Shown here: piece by piece, positions 1-8,774 of the stretch
How the letters are laid out: every line of letters begins with the position of its first letter
How positions within the stretch are numbered: the stretch's first letter is position 1
Origin: Bacillota bacterium
Lineage (GTDB): Bacteria; Bacillota; Desulfotomaculia; Desulfotomaculales; Pelotomaculaceae
Direction of reading: 5' to 3'
Length of the DNA: 64,000 nt
Assembly (NCBI GenBank): GCA_029555205.1
Contig: JAKPTB010000097.1
Location: forward strand, 1 to 64,000
Position numbers and translations under genes: made by a program
The notes under the pieces: model-generated
Seen by the model: the letters and a program-made list of their open reading frames with translations, nothing else
Told to the model about the DNA's origin: nothing
Database searches by the model: none

Positions 1-2
1 AT

Positions 3-191
3 TTTAAAGACATAATAATTGAAGATGTACCCAAAGTCAGTATTGACACACCGGTAATAGATATCATTCCTGTACTGGCGGAGACGAGGCTTCCCGTTGC
101 CGTAACCAGGGATGACAATAAACTGGTAGGTATTCTTGTAAAGGGTTCGGTGCTGGCGGGGATGGTAAGGAAGGGAGAAAATATTGCCTAA
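3..191 (+). CDS. Glycine betaine ABC transporter ATPase, C-terminal end (partial)
   Basis: The window opens inside a gene; the open frame runs from base 3 to a TAA at 189-191. The visible 62 residues look like the second half of a CBS domain (strand-helix pattern with LPVAVTRDDNKLVGILVKGS), which is the usual C-terminal regulatory part of OpuAA/ProV ATPases of the betaine/choline family. The next gene is the matching permease and its TTG start at 184 lies inside the end of this gene, so the two are translationally coupled. CBS domains in OpuA sense ionic strength or nucleotides; that role here is by family. The ATPase core is outside the window, so the assignment depends on context. Confidence 0.8.
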   Translation, partial: FKDIIIEDVPKVSIDTPVIDIIPVLAETRLPVAVTRDDNKLVGILVKGSVLAGMVRKGENIA

Positions 192-1017
192 ACTACCAAT
201 TGGTTTATGGGTGGAACTGATAGTTGACTGGGCCCAGGTCAACTTGGATGCCTTATTTGATGTTATTACGCTGATTCTTAGAGTGTTGGTTACAGGTATA
301 GAAACGGTTTTTTTGGCCGTCCACCCGTTGATTATTATTGCTTTGGTTTTCATTTTGTTCTGGTTTATTGCCAACCGGAAGATAGCCATTGGTACAGCCA
401 TAGGCCTTTACCTTATCTACAATATGCAGTTATGGAAACCTTCCATTGAAACATTGGCCCTGGTCCTTGCTGCTGCCGCTCTAGCATTACTGCTGGGCAT
501 TCCGCTGGGTATTCTGACGGCCAGGAGCAACCTTGCCCATAAAATGATAATGCCTTTGTTGGACTTTATGCAGACCATGCCTGCCTTTGTGTACCTGATT
601 CCGGCGGTATTGTTCTTTGGTCTTGGCCAGGTGCCGGGTCTGTTAGCCACGGTGGTGTTTGCCATGCCGCCGACGATACGCCTTACCGGATTGGGCATCA
701 GGCAGGTTCCGGTCCAGTTGGTGGAGGCTTCTGATGCCTTTGGTTCTACTGAATGGCAAAAACTGATCAAGGTACAGATACCTCTGGCACTGCCCACTAT
801 TATGGCCGGTGTCAACCAGTGTATTATGCTGTCCCTTTCCATGGTTGTCATCGCTGCCATGATTGGAGCCGGCGGCCTGGGCAACGAGGTGCTGGCGGGC
901 ATTTCCAGGCTTGACATTGCCAAGGGATTCGAAGGGGGTCTGGCCATTGTAATCATGGCCATCATTCTTGACCGGGTAACACAAAGTTTTAGTGAAAAAC
1001 ACAAGATGAAGATATAA
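184..1017 (+). CDS. Glycine betaine/proline ABC transporter permease (OpuAB/ProW type)
   Basis: A 277-residue inner-membrane permease. About six hydrophobic segments are visible, the first pair near residues 35-80 and the core permease domain from about 85 to 260. The cytoplasmic coupling loop (EASDAFGSTEWQKLIKVQ, near residues 180-197) matches the EAA loop of binding-protein-dependent permeases, and MIGAGGLGNEVLAGI after it is typical of the ProW/OpuAB family. The TTG start overlaps the upstream ATPase by 8 bp. A substrate-binding lipoprotein follows after 112 bp, completing an opuAA-AB-AC order. The likely role is uptake of glycine betaine or a related compatible solute; the exact substrate cannot be read from the sequence. 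Confidence 0.92.
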   Translation: MPKLPIGLWVELIVDWAQVNLDALFDVITLILRVLVTGIETVFLAVHPLIIIALVFILFWFIANRKIAIGTAIGLYLIYNMQLWKPSIETLALVLAAAALALLLGIPLGILTARSNLAHKMIMPLLDFMQTMPAFVYLIPAVLFFGLGQVPGLLATVVFAMPPTIRLTGLGIRQVPVQLVEASDAFGSTEWQKLIKVQIPLALPTIMAGVNQCIMLSLSMVVIAAMIGAGGLGNEVLAGISRLDIAKGFEGGLAIVIMAIILDRVTQSFSEKHKMKI

Positions 1018-1129
1018 GCGCGTTTAGTTTAGTAGGCGCGATTCTAAGAAAAAAATGTTAGGATGATGGCGTCAAAATAATTTAGATAATTAGGATAATT
1101 TAAATAAAAAATAAAAAGGAGGTAATTAA

Positions 1130-2008
1130 ATGATTAAAAAGGTGTCGAAGTTGGCAGTCTTGTTAGCTGTCATGGCCCTGTTTGCCGGGGTAATAGCCGG
1201 CTGCGGGCAGCAGGCGCAGCAACAAGGCCAGGAAAGCAAGGGAGCAGTGGAATTGGGCTATGTGCAGTGGGATTCGGAGATCGCCAGTACCAATGTCATA
1301 AAAAAAGTGCTGGAAGACCAGGGCTATGAAGTGAAAATTACTGCAGTAGATGCTTCTCCCATGTGGCTGGGCGTAAGTGAGGGTAATTTTGATGGTATTG
1401 TTGCCGCCTGGCTGCCCGCGACACACAAGGATTATTATGCTCAGGTCAAAGATAAAGTGGAAGATTTGGGCCCCAATTTGCAAGGTGCCAGGATCGGTCT
1501 TGTGGTTCCGGAATACGTTACTATTAATTCTATCGAAGAGCTTAATAGTGTCAAAGATAAATTCCAGAAAAAAATAACAGGCATTGAGCCGGGCGCCGGT
1601 ATAATGAAGGCCACGGAACAGGCAATCAAGGATTACAAACTGGACTTCGAATTGCAGAGCAGCAGCAGTGCCGGCATGGCGGCAGCACTGAAAAAGGCGG
1701 AAGACAACGGGGATTGGATCGTTGTAACCGGCTGGACTCCCCATTGGAAGTTTGCCAAGTGGAATCTCAAATACCTGGAGGATCCAAAAGGGGTTTACGG
1801 TGCTGAAGAATTCATTCACACAATCGTGCGCAAGGGATTGAAGGAAGAAAAGCCGGAAGTTTACGATATACTGGATAAATTCAATTGGACCGCATCCGAT
1901 ATGGAGGCAGTTATGCTGGATATAGAAGACGGCATGGAGCCTGCCGAGGCAGCAGCCAAGTGGGTGGAGGCAAACCAGGACAAAGTTAAAGAGTGGGTCG
2001 GAAAATAG
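1130..2008 (+). CDS. Glycine betaine-type substrate-binding lipoprotein (OpuAC family)
   Basis: A 292-residue exported lipoprotein with a signal peptide and lipobox ending at Cys25 (GVIAGC). The mature part (about residues 40-285) fits the OpuAC/ProX type II binding fold: a first lobe starting VELGYVQWDSEIASTNVI, a WLPATHKDYY segment, and GWTPHWKFAKWNLKYLEDP near residues 200-220, which carries the tryptophans that usually cage quaternary amines. A strong AAAAGGAGG ribosome binding site precedes the ATG. It is the third gene of the betaine operon and should deliver substrate to the permease at 184-1017. Betaine, carnitine or choline are all possible ligands. Confidence 0.93.
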   Translation: MIKKVSKLAVLLAVMALFAGVIAGCGQQAQQQGQESKGAVELGYVQWDSEIASTNVIKKVLEDQGYEVKITAVDASPMWLGVSEGNFDGIVAAWLPATHKDYYAQVKDKVEDLGPNLQGARIGLVVPEYVTINSIEELNSVKDKFQKKITGIEPGAGIMKATEQAIKDYKLDFELQSSSSAGMAAALKKAEDNGDWIVVTGWTPHWKFAKWNLKYLEDPKGVYGAEEFIHTIVRKGLKEEKPEVYDILDKFNWTASDMEAVMLDIEDGMEPAEAAAKWVEANQDKVKEWVGK

Positions 2009-2022
2009 AAAGCACAAAGCCA

Positions 2023-2052
2023 AAAGCCGGGCCTTTGATGGGTACCGGCTTT
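2023..2052 (+). terminator. Hairpin after the betaine operon
   Basis: AAAGCCGG and CCGGCTTT form a perfect 8-bp stem with a 14-nt loop, 15 bp after the stop codon of the binding-protein gene. The T tract is short (TTTAT), so termination may be partial. Confidence 0.6.
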
Positions 2053-2101
2053 ATAGTTCGCAGGGCATAGACGCTGGGCCGGTGAATTAAAAGAAATCCT
2101 T

Positions 2102-2587
2102 TCACCTCATGTCACCTTTGGCCAAGGTCGCCTTTTCCAATTCTAACAGATAAGACTTTAAGTGAAGTCCCCCTCCGTAGCCGATCAGTTTACCATTGGA
2201 GCCGATTACCCGGTGGCAGGGTATAATAATAGGAATGGGGTTGCGGTTGTTAGCCAGTCCCACCGCTCTTGACGCTTTCTTATTACCCACGCTCTGGGCT
2301 ATTTCCTGATAACTTCGAGTTTCGCCATAGGGAATGGTCAGCAAGCTCTTCCAAACGCGCAGCATAAATTCAGTACCGGAAGGGGCGAGGGGAAGTGTAA
2401 ATTTTCTCAGCTTTCCGGCCAGGTAAGCACGTAGTTGGCGGCCAGCCTCTTTAAGTATTTCGGTTTCGGCTATGAATGCATCTTCAGGTGTTTGTTCTCC
2501 TTGGAAATACAAGTCTGTAACAGCCTTTCCGTCTTCGGCTATTCCGATTACCCCGATATCGGTGTGATAGAAATATATATTTTTCAT
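2102..2587 (-). CDS. ogt: Methylated-DNA--protein-cysteine methyltransferase
   Basis: A 161-residue suicide repair enzyme that removes alkyl groups from O6-alkylguanine in DNA. The active-site block IIPCHRVIGSNGKLIGYGGG is complete, with the acceptor Cys at about residue 124, and the preceding helix-turn-helix segment (TIPYGETRSYQEIAQSVGNK, then RAVGLANNRNP with the arginine finger) is also intact. The length matches one-domain Ogt/MGMT proteins. I chose the ATG at 2587 over an upstream ATG at 2632 because GGGAGAG lies 6 nt before it and because this start matches the family N-terminus. The gene is monocistronic, with the VOC gene following upstream on the same strand. Confidence 0.95.
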   Translation of the reverse strand: MKNIYFYHTDIGVIGIAEDGKAVTDLYFQGEQTPEDAFIAETEILKEAGRQLRAYLAGKLRKFTLPLAPSGTEFMLRVWKSLLTIPYGETRSYQEIAQSVGNKKASRAVGLANNRNPIPIIIPCHRVIGSNGKLIGYGGGLHLKSYLLELEKATLAKGDMR

Positions 2588-2657
2588 AATTACTCTCCCA
2601 TCACCAGCATTACTGTAATTTAAGTATAGCAAAGATTAGATTTGTTGTCTTGGGTTG

Positions 2658-2682
2658 GGACAGGGGTCAGGTTTCCCTGTCC
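2658..2682. repeat. GGGACAGG-type intergenic hairpin repeat, copy 1
   Basis: GGACAGGG and CCCTGTCC form a perfect 8-bp inverted repeat, followed by GGGGTGGGACTGATCCCTGTTCC. The same vocabulary (GGGACA, GGTACC, CCTGTCCC) recurs near 4778, 10760-10915 and 11935-12010, so this looks like a dispersed intergenic repeat family. Confidence 0.55.
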
Positions 2683-2778
2683 TATCGGGGTGGGACTGAT
2701 CCCTGTTCCAAAGTATTAGGATTGTAGGGTTAATTAGATTTATATAAGAGATGGGCTATCTGGGCACAAAGTGAAATT

Positions 2779-3306
2779 CTAAGATTTATGAAGATATTCA
2801 AAGATAATCGAATTGCATATAGGGAGGTTATTAGGACAGTCCCTCTGTTTGTTGCCTAACTTTATGTTCAGTATTTCTATAATATTTCCTTCCGGATCCC
2901 TGGCATAAACCACAGTTAAAAGCCCCAGGCCATCTACTTTCTTTTCTACTATCTCACCCAATTTGCTACCACCTTTTTCCAATAACTTATCGTAGAAAAA
3001 CCTGACATCCTCGACCAGGAAAGCTATATGTGCCAGTCCAGGCCTGTTGACAGGGGGTAGTTCACAACCTTCCGGCTGTTTGTTGTAACTGAATATCTCT
3101 AAAGTTGGGCCGTCCAGATAACCTGGTAGGCGCAGATGAATACCTCTTATGTGGACACCTTTAATGCCGGTAATATTTTCGATCCACCCGCCGCTGTAGT
3201 CACGTTCCGGGGGTACCGGTTCACAACCAAAAACATCGATATAAAATCGGGCAAGTTTCTTCCAATCCCTGGCGACAATATTGGTGTGGACAAACTTTAT
3301 TTTCAT
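2779..3306 (-). CDS. VOC (glyoxalase/bleomycin resistance/dioxygenase) family protein
   Basis: A 175-residue protein with two beta-alpha-beta-beta-beta modules typical of vicinal-oxygen-chelate proteins. Likely metal-site residues are His8 (KFVHTNIVARDWKKLARFY), His93 in GLAHIAFLVEDV and the Glu in DPEGNIIEILNI. The N-terminal half aligns with lactoylglutathione-lyase-like proteins, but substrate specificity in this superfamily is too broad to call. The start ATG at 3306 has a clear GGGAGGG ribosome binding site. The C-terminal 25 residues (LGNKQRDCPNN onwards) fall outside the fold. No partner gene is obvious. Confidence 0.85.
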   Translation of the reverse strand: MKIKFVHTNIVARDWKKLARFYIDVFGCEPVPPERDYSGGWIENITGIKGVHIRGIHLRLPGYLDGPTLEIFSYNKQPEGCELPPVNRPGLAHIAFLVEDVRFFYDKLLEKGGSKLGEIVEKKVDGLGLLTVVYARDPEGNIIEILNIKLGNKQRDCPNNLPICNSIIFEYLHKS

Positions 3307-3563
3307 GGTCTTACCCTCCCGCTAATTAAGTTTATCTGGGCAATTAAACATAAAACATAAATATCCTTTAAATGCAGGAAGTATTTATTCAGGAAAAGAG
3401 AACCATCCCCTTGTTTCGGGATGGCGCCAGGTTTCAAGAAACTGGATTCGGATTTTAGATATGCTGCTTGACTTGTGCTGAAACAACTGGAACCTGTTTC
3501 GGCTGTCAGCAAAGGCAGGTAAGTCAAGGGCGTATGGTTTCTTCCTTGATCATGTGATTTAAT

Positions 3564-4529
3564 TTAATCACACCGGATACGATCGGCTATAAATAACCGC
3601 TGGCCGTACAACCTTACCCCAAAATCGCAAATAATCCGTTGGGTTGCTGGGGAGATCATGAACTCTACGAATTTTCTGCCGCCTTCCTCGTTAATATTAG
3701 GAAATCTCTCTGGATTAACCTGGCTGACATGATATATGTTCAACAAAATTGGGTCTCCTTCCAATAAAATCTGCAGATTTATGTTTCTTTTCATTGCCAG
3801 GTAAGTGCCTCGATCCGATAAAGTATAGCCCCTGCCTGCTGAAGCCTCTAAAAGCGTTTCTGCCATTCCCTTGCCGGTTTTATGATACCAGGGCCCGGAT
3901 GGCTTTGTTCTTGCTCTTGACCAAATCTCCAGTTCCCGTTGGTTGGTGCCTGATTTGTCACCCCTTGAATAAAAGGGTGCTTTACTTTCGGCAATTTTTC
4001 TAAAAGCCTCAGTGGCTGATTTGGTTCCGGATATTTTAGCCGGATCCGAAGAAGGTCCTACGATCACAAAGTCATTATGCATGACCCGCTGGTAATTAGT
4101 AATGATTCCCCTGTCTAACAATCCCTGTTCAGCATCAGGGGCGTGAGTTAACAGGACATCTGCCCTACCCTGCTCCCCCAAAGCCAGCGCTTCTCCCGAC
4201 CCCACAGACCTCACCTCAACCTGGAAACCGGTTGCTTCGGTGAATCTGGGAAGTAAAAACTCAAGTAAACCCGTGTCAACTGCACTTGTTGTGGTGGCCA
4301 GTGTAATTCTCTCCCCGGCCGGGACCTCTGGGGCAGAGGGGACACAAATTACGTCACCCGGATAAATAAGATCGGGATTTGTAATATGCGGGTTGGCCGC
4401 AACCAAAGTTGCCACATTAATCATGTATCTTTGGGCGATCTTAAACAATGTGTCGCCGGCTACAATAGTATAACGTCCTGTAAACCCGACCGGACAACTT
4501 CCTGGTACTCTGGGTTGCCGATTTGCCAT
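3564..4529 (-). CDS. LysM domain fused to a tungstate-binding-protein-like (TupA-like) domain
   Basis: A 321-residue two-domain protein. Residues about 18-63 are a LysM module (YTIVAGDTLFKIAQRYMINV ... LIYPGDVICVP), which binds peptidoglycan or related glycans. Residues about 74-310 resemble the extracellular tungstate/molybdate binding proteins of the TupA group: ITLATTTSAVDTGLLEFLLP, a VGSGEALALGEQGRADVLLTH segment (the anion-binding loops), then HNDFVIVGP and a RGDKSGTNQRELEIW block. There is no recognisable signal peptide; the N-terminus MANRQPRVPGSCPVGF resembles LysM spore proteins instead. No ABC permease or ATPase is adjacent. It may be a spore or wall-associated scavenger; that is inference. 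The next gene upstream is the spore-coat oxidase cotA, which fits a spore-associated location. Confidence 0.8.
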   Translation of the reverse strand: MANRQPRVPGSCPVGFTGRYTIVAGDTLFKIAQRYMINVATLVAANPHITNPDLIYPGDVICVPSAPEVPAGERITLATTTSAVDTGLLEFLLPRFTEATGFQVEVRSVGSGEALALGEQGRADVLLTHAPDAEQGLLDRGIITNYQRVMHNDFVIVGPSSDPAKISGTKSATEAFRKIAESKAPFYSRGDKSGTNQRELEIWSRARTKPSGPWYHKTGKGMAETLLEASAGRGYTLSDRGTYLAMKRNINLQILLEGDPILLNIYHVSQVNPERFPNINEEGGRKFVEFMISPATQRIICDFGVRLYGQRLFIADRIRCD

Positions 4530-4777
4530 AGGATCTACCTCCAGCTTGACAGATCATCCTATATATTGGATAATTTAACTTATGCCGGCAGGCAGCATTT
4601 AGTTAAAATGTAAGCTTTGATAATCACGAAATACAGTGCAAATAACAAAATAATTTGGCTATTTGTGAATTGCCGGGAAATAAAGGGTGGAATAGCGCCG
4701 CAAATAATCAAAGGCGTACTAATGAAGGGTGAAGCAGGTTATTTGATGTCCCCATGACCTGAAAGGTTGGAAAAGGG

Positions 4778-4814
4778 GAGCTGGGACGAGGTACCTTTCC
4801 CCTTGTCCCAGCTC
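4778..4814 (-). terminator. Hairpin after cotA (also repeat copy 2)
   Basis: GAGCTGGGAC and GTCCCAGCTC form a perfect 10-bp stem, with an AGGTACCT palindrome in the loop. It sits 11 bp beyond the minus-strand stop of cotA. It shares GGGAC/GGTACC vocabulary with the other dispersed repeats, so a repeat element may have been recruited as a terminator. No good T tract is seen. Confidence 0.55.
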
Positions 4815-4824
4815 AAGGTTAGTC

Positions 4825-6378
4825 TTATTTGCAATCCGGCGCTATAACCGTAAACGGGCGCATCATATCATAGTCTTCATGCTCCAGAATATGGCAATGG
4901 TATACGTACCGTCCTGTGAAGGGACCAAATCGCATAATAACCCGGGTTACAAAACCAGGTGTTGCCTGGACAGTATCCTTCCAGCCTCTTTCATTGGGCC
5001 GCGGTGGCTGGGGTTCGCCGGTGAAGCGGAGTTGGCCCTTTGAATTAAACGCATCCACATCGAAGGGAATCCGGTCGAGAATTTGAAACTGGATAAGGTG
5101 GATGTGAATGGGGTGTACAGCAAGCCCCTGGTTGATAATGCGCCAGATTTCAATATCCCCAAGGCGTGGTTTTTCGGTGATGTTGTCCATGAATTCCCGG
5201 TTGCTTAATAAAAATTTCAACCTGTTAAACCTGTCAAAGGCAACATCCAGAGTAATGTCTCTGATTCTTGCGGCATCGCTTTCCCGGTATCTTTCGATAT
5301 TGCTTAATAACCTCGGAACGTTGCTTGTATCCGGTGCCCGCAGCTCAACCACTCTAAATTGCATTATCTTACCTGTTGTTTCAGGATCAGGGGGTGCCCC
5401 GAAATCAAAGGGCGTTCTGGCGCTATTGGTAAGAACAATACTGCTTCCCACCGCCTGCCGCGAAAAATCAATTATAATGTCACATCGTTCTGAGGGAGCC
5501 ATGGTGATTTCGTCCAGAGTAACAGGTCTTTCCAGCAACCCTCCATCTGAACCTATTTGGATAAAGGACTGACCGGAATCCAAGCTCATCCGGTAAAATC
5601 TTTGGTTGGAGGCATTTAAAATCCGGAAGCGGTATTTTCTTGGTTCTACTTCAAGATAAGGCCAAACCTTTCCATTGACCAGGATAAAATCACCGGTGAA
5701 ACCAGGTGTGATGGACGGGTCCGGAAGGCCGGGAGGCGGGTTGGCAGGAGTCCGGGGATAAAAAAGTGACCCGTCGTCATTGAATGACCTGTCCATAATT
5801 ATTAAAGGAATCTCGTAATTACCGGCCGGCAGGTTGAGCTGCCTTTCCTGATTGTCCCGGATAAGATACAGCCCGGCCAATCCTGCATAAACATTTAAAC
5901 GGGTAATGCCAAGGGCGTGATCATGATACCATAGTGTCGTAGCGCGCTGGCTGTTGGGATACCTGTAAACTTCACGCTCAAAACGGGGGCCTGTTTGATT
6001 AAATCCTCTTGTGAACCAGGCATCCGGGTAACCGTCACTGTCGGGTTCAACTTCCGCCCCGTGTAAATGAACAACTGTGCGCACCTGGGGCATATCCTCG
6101 CCCGAGCTATGGATAGAGTGATCTACGGGCAGAAAATGTTCTTCGGGTAAGTCATTAATCCACTTCACATGGACCCATTCGCCCCTTTCAGCTTCAATAA
6201 CAGGTCCCGGAAATTGACCCTCATAGCCCCACACTTTGGTTGGATTTGTTATTTCGCTATGCATTTGATGAAAAAATTGTCTCATGGTTACTTCATAATA
6301 AGTAAATTGCCTGTTACGTTCTAAAGGTCTTAAATATCTAGGAATTGGAAGCGCATCAAGAAATGGTGTCAGCTCCAT
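4825..6378 (-). CDS. cotA: Spore-coat multicopper oxidase (CotA/bilirubin oxidase type)
   Basis: A 517-residue laccase-like multicopper oxidase. All four copper-binding blocks are intact: HLHGAEVEPDSDG near residue 103, LWYHDHALGITRLNVYAGLAG near 150, HPIHIHLIQFQIL near 423 and YVYHCHILEHEDYDMM near 490, giving one type 1 copper and the trinuclear centre. The N-terminus MELTPFLDALPIPRYLRP matches CotA. I chose the second ATG (6378) because GGGAGAG ends 8 nt before it but abuts the first ATG at 6384. No signal peptide is present, as in CotA, which is made in the mother cell and placed on the coat. The substrate could be bilirubin, phenolics or Mn(II). A sigma-K promoter is visible upstream. 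Confidence 0.94.
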   Translation of the reverse strand: MELTPFLDALPIPRYLRPLERNRQFTYYEVTMRQFFHQMHSEITNPTKVWGYEGQFPGPVIEAERGEWVHVKWINDLPEEHFLPVDHSIHSSGEDMPQVRTVVHLHGAEVEPDSDGYPDAWFTRGFNQTGPRFEREVYRYPNSQRATTLWYHDHALGITRLNVYAGLAGLYLIRDNQERQLNLPAGNYEIPLIIMDRSFNDDGSLFYPRTPANPPPGLPDPSITPGFTGDFILVNGKVWPYLEVEPRKYRFRILNASNQRFYRMSLDSGQSFIQIGSDGGLLERPVTLDEITMAPSERCDIIIDFSRQAVGSSIVLTNSARTPFDFGAPPDPETTGKIMQFRVVELRAPDTSNVPRLLSNIERYRESDAARIRDITLDVAFDRFNRLKFLLSNREFMDNITEKPRLGDIEIWRIINQGLAVHPIHIHLIQFQILDRIPFDVDAFNSKGQLRFTGEPQPPRPNERGWKDTVQATPGFVTRVIMRFGPFTGRYVYHCHILEHEDYDMMRPFTVIAPDCK

Positions 6379-6426
6379 AAGCATCTCTCCCTGAATATAT
6401 TATTGTTTTAAGATATGCCATCTTTC

Positions 6427-6453
6427 TAATATATGAAACAATTGGAAGCCGGT
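6427..6453 (-). promoter_or_regulatory. Sigma-K promoter for cotA
   Basis: On the minus strand, AC is followed by exactly 16 nt and then CATATATTA, which fits the sigma-K consensus (AC, N16-17, CATAnnnTA). It lies about 50 bp before the cotA start. This supports late mother-cell expression. Confidence 0.7.
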
Positions 6454-6769
6454 TTTTAAAAATATTGCGAGTATTTATATGGAAAAAGCATAAAGATCAT
6501 ATATAATTTTCCATTTGTTTAAAAGTTTTAACAGATTGAGCAGCTGTCTTCCAAGGTTTACTTGCCGGTGCCCCGGTTTGTGCAAGCCTGTTCCGGGTTT
6601 CAATTTATTGCAGATGAAATGCCAATTATTACGAACCAAGAAATGCGAACCTTTTTGAGCTGTGAGACGTCTTCATTTTAGAAGCCTCGTTGAGGTATTG
6701 AGGTATGCTTAGCCAGGCTTTATAGTTACCTGTCATTTTTTCGAAATAATAAAGTTGGGAGTGAATGTA
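6454..6769. other. Intergenic stretch with no gene seen
   Basis: AT-rich DNA between the cotA promoter and the next lipoprotein gene. I see no ORF with a ribosome binding site and no convincing RNA element. Confidence 0.5.
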
Positions 6770-7792
6770 TTGAAATATTGTAAACATATGCTTATTTTAA
6801 CAACAATACTCCTAGCGTTCGCCCTGGCGGGATGCGGCAATAAGATGATTGCTTCAGGTAATAATGAGCTTCCGGAAGTCCCCCTGGAAGAATTAACAAA
6901 AGGATTTGAAAAGGGCATATATCAAGAAGTGGAAGAAGATAGTAGAAGGGTAATAAATTTTACCAGTAAAGCCCAATGGGTCCAGCATATGTCAAAAATC
7001 ATGGATGAGGATTTAGCCCGATCCTACGCCGATGAATTTTTCTACGAAAAGGATGACGGCATCTATCTCCTTTCCAGGGAAGGGCCTTTTATGCTAATCC
7101 TGGATCAACCCTATGAGCTGAAAAAGATTGACGAAGCTAAAGTACAGGTTACTCAAATCAGCGAAAACGTGATGACCGGGAAATATGAGTTAACCGTTAC
7201 CTATGAATATAGAAACGGCCGCTGGATTATTCAGAATCAAGAAGTCAATATTATTAATCAGGAAGAGGTGTCGTATACACCGGAGGAAGCGGAAGAAATC
7301 ATTTCCGAACGGGCTGAAAAAGTCTTGAACCTGATAGCCGGCAGGGATATGAAAGCATTAATTGAATATGTTCACCCGGTCAAAGGTGTCAGATTCAGCC
7401 CTTATAGCTATGTGGACCTTGAGAATAGTGTCGTTTTCATGCCCTCTGACTTTGAGGAATTCTTTTCATCTTCCACTGAATATAACTGGGGGAGCTATGA
7501 TGGAACCGGTGAGCCTATAACTTTGACCCCTGCTGCTTATTATGACATTTTTATTTATGATCAGGATTTTAGAAATGCTGAGAGGATCAGCTATAATAAA
7601 CAATTATTTCATGGCAATGCGATTAACAACGCGCCTGATGTTTATCCCGGATCGATCATTGTTGAATACCATTTTCCTGGATTTGAGCCAAAATACGAGG
7701 GAATGGATTGGCGAAGCTTGCGTTTAGTGTTTGAAGAATTTGAGGGTGAGTGGTTATTGGTGGGGATTATCCATGATCAATGGACAATCTAG
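6770..7792 (+). CDS. Lipoprotein of unknown function
   Basis: About 340 residues, beginning with a lipoprotein signal (LTTILLAFALAGCGN). I prefer the TTG at 6770 because GGGAG ends 8 nt before it; upstream in-frame TTG 6755 and GTG 6761 overlap that site. The mature protein is acidic and has two parts: a domain at about 40-160 with a TGKYELTVTYEYRNGRWII ending that resembles NTF2-like or DUF4829-like lipoprotein domains, and a C-terminal domain (about 170-340) ending FEGEWLLVGIIHDQWTI, a pattern seen in lipoproteins of Peptococcaceae. I do not recognise a function. The next gene, 40 bp on, is another exported protein, so the two may form an operon. Confidence 0.75.
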   Translation: MKYCKHMLILTTILLAFALAGCGNKMIASGNNELPEVPLEELTKGFEKGIYQEVEEDSRRVINFTSKAQWVQHMSKIMDEDLARSYADEFFYEKDDGIYLLSREGPFMLILDQPYELKKIDEAKVQVTQISENVMTGKYELTVTYEYRNGRWIIQNQEVNIINQEEVSYTPEEAEEIISERAEKVLNLIAGRDMKALIEYVHPVKGVRFSPYSYVDLENSVVFMPSDFEEFFSSSTEYNWGSYDGTGEPITLTPAAYYDIFIYDQDFRNAERISYNKQLFHGNAINNAPDVYPGSIIVEYHFPGFEPKYEGMDWRSLRLVFEEFEGEWLLVGIIHDQWTI

Positions 7793-7832
7793 TAAGAAGA
7801 ACTTTTAAAATACTTTGAGCGAGGTATTGCTA

Positions 7833-8774
7833 ATGAAAAAGAAATGGTTGGTTGTCTGTATTGTTCTCCTGCTCACTATCCTGGCAACAATAGCTTTTGC
7901 AGGGAACCCCGTCAAGCTGTTTGTGAATGGCCGGGAAGGTGAAATTAAAGGTGAAAACGAGCAGGAGGAAGTTGTGAGACTGGTTGAAGATTTCGGCAAA
8001 AAGCTGAAATCAGTCTCGCTGCTAGCCCCTCAGGAGATCGTGAACCAGAGTATGCAGGAGAATTACGGCGGTTTTGTAGCTCCTGCGCTTCTGGCGGAAT
8101 GGCAGGGGGATCCCCAAAATGTTCCGGGAAGGCTGCTTTCCAGTCCGTGGCCGGAGCGTATAGAGATTTTAAATGTGGAGAAATTGGCTGATTCCAGCTA
8201 CAGGATCCAGGGCGATATCATCGAAGTAACCAGTGTGGAAATGGCGGAGGGCGGCGCTGCCGCCAGGCGCCCCATTACTCTTGCTGTAGATAAAGTGGAA
8301 GGTAGCTGGCTCATCACTGCCGTGCAGTTGGGTCCGTACGGGGAAGCCGGCTCCAACGTGTACCAAAATACTGAATATGGCTTTAGTTTCTCCTTGCCGG
8401 AGAGCTGGCGGGGTTATTCGGTTCTCGCAGACGAATGGGAAGGTTTTACTCCGGGAGGTTCAGAGGCTGTAGAAAGAGGTCCGTTGATTTCCTTGAGACA
8501 TCCGCAATGGACTGAACAAAACCAGCGACAGGACATTCCCATTATGGTATTCACATATGACCAATGGAACGCACTGCAGAACGGGGAATTCCATATCGGT
8601 GCTGCGCCGGTGGGACCAAGGGAACTGGGCCGCAGCAGCAGTTATGTTTTTGCCCTGCCGGCCCGTTACAACTTCGCATTTCCGGCGGGCTATGAAGAAG
8701 TAGAGGAAATTTTACAGGGCAACCCTTTAAAACCGCTTGAAAACACAGGAGCCCAAAGCGTTGCAGGTAATTAA
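7833..8774 (+). CDS. Exported protein of unknown function
   Basis: A 313-residue protein with an uncleaved or Sec signal (KKKWLVVCIVLLLTILATIAFAG). Residues about 35-170 form a domain that ends RPITLAVDKVEGSWLITAVQ, similar to DUF3828/NTF2-like lipoprotein domains. Residues about 178-290 start NTEYGFSFSLPESWRGYSV, the signature start of PsbP-like or DUF4367-like beta-rich domains found in many exported Firmicutes proteins. I use ATG 7833, which has GAGCGAGG 7-10 nt upstream; a TTG at 7815 is less likely. The same xEYGFSFxLP motif opens the lipoprotein at 12038. No enzymatic motif is visible. Confidence 0.75.
   Translation: MKKKWLVVCIVLLLTILATIAFAGNPVKLFVNGREGEIKGENEQEEVVRLVEDFGKKLKSVSLLAPQEIVNQSMQENYGGFVAPALLAEWQGDPQNVPGRLLSSPWPERIEILNVEKLADSSYRIQGDIIEVTSVEMAEGGAAARRPITLAVDKVEGSWLITAVQLGPYGEAGSNVYQNTEYGFSFSLPESWRGYSVLADEWEGFTPGGSEAVERGPLISLRHPQWTEQNQRQDIPIMVFTYDQWNALQNGEFHIGAAPVGPRELGRSSSYVFALPARYNFAFPAGYEEVEEILQGNPLKPLENTGAQSVAGN

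Noticed and set aside
1163-2023. Long minus-strand frame opposite the betaine-binding protein gene
   Set aside because: It mirrors the codon pattern of a well-supported plus-strand gene, has no ribosome binding site and no recognisable domain.
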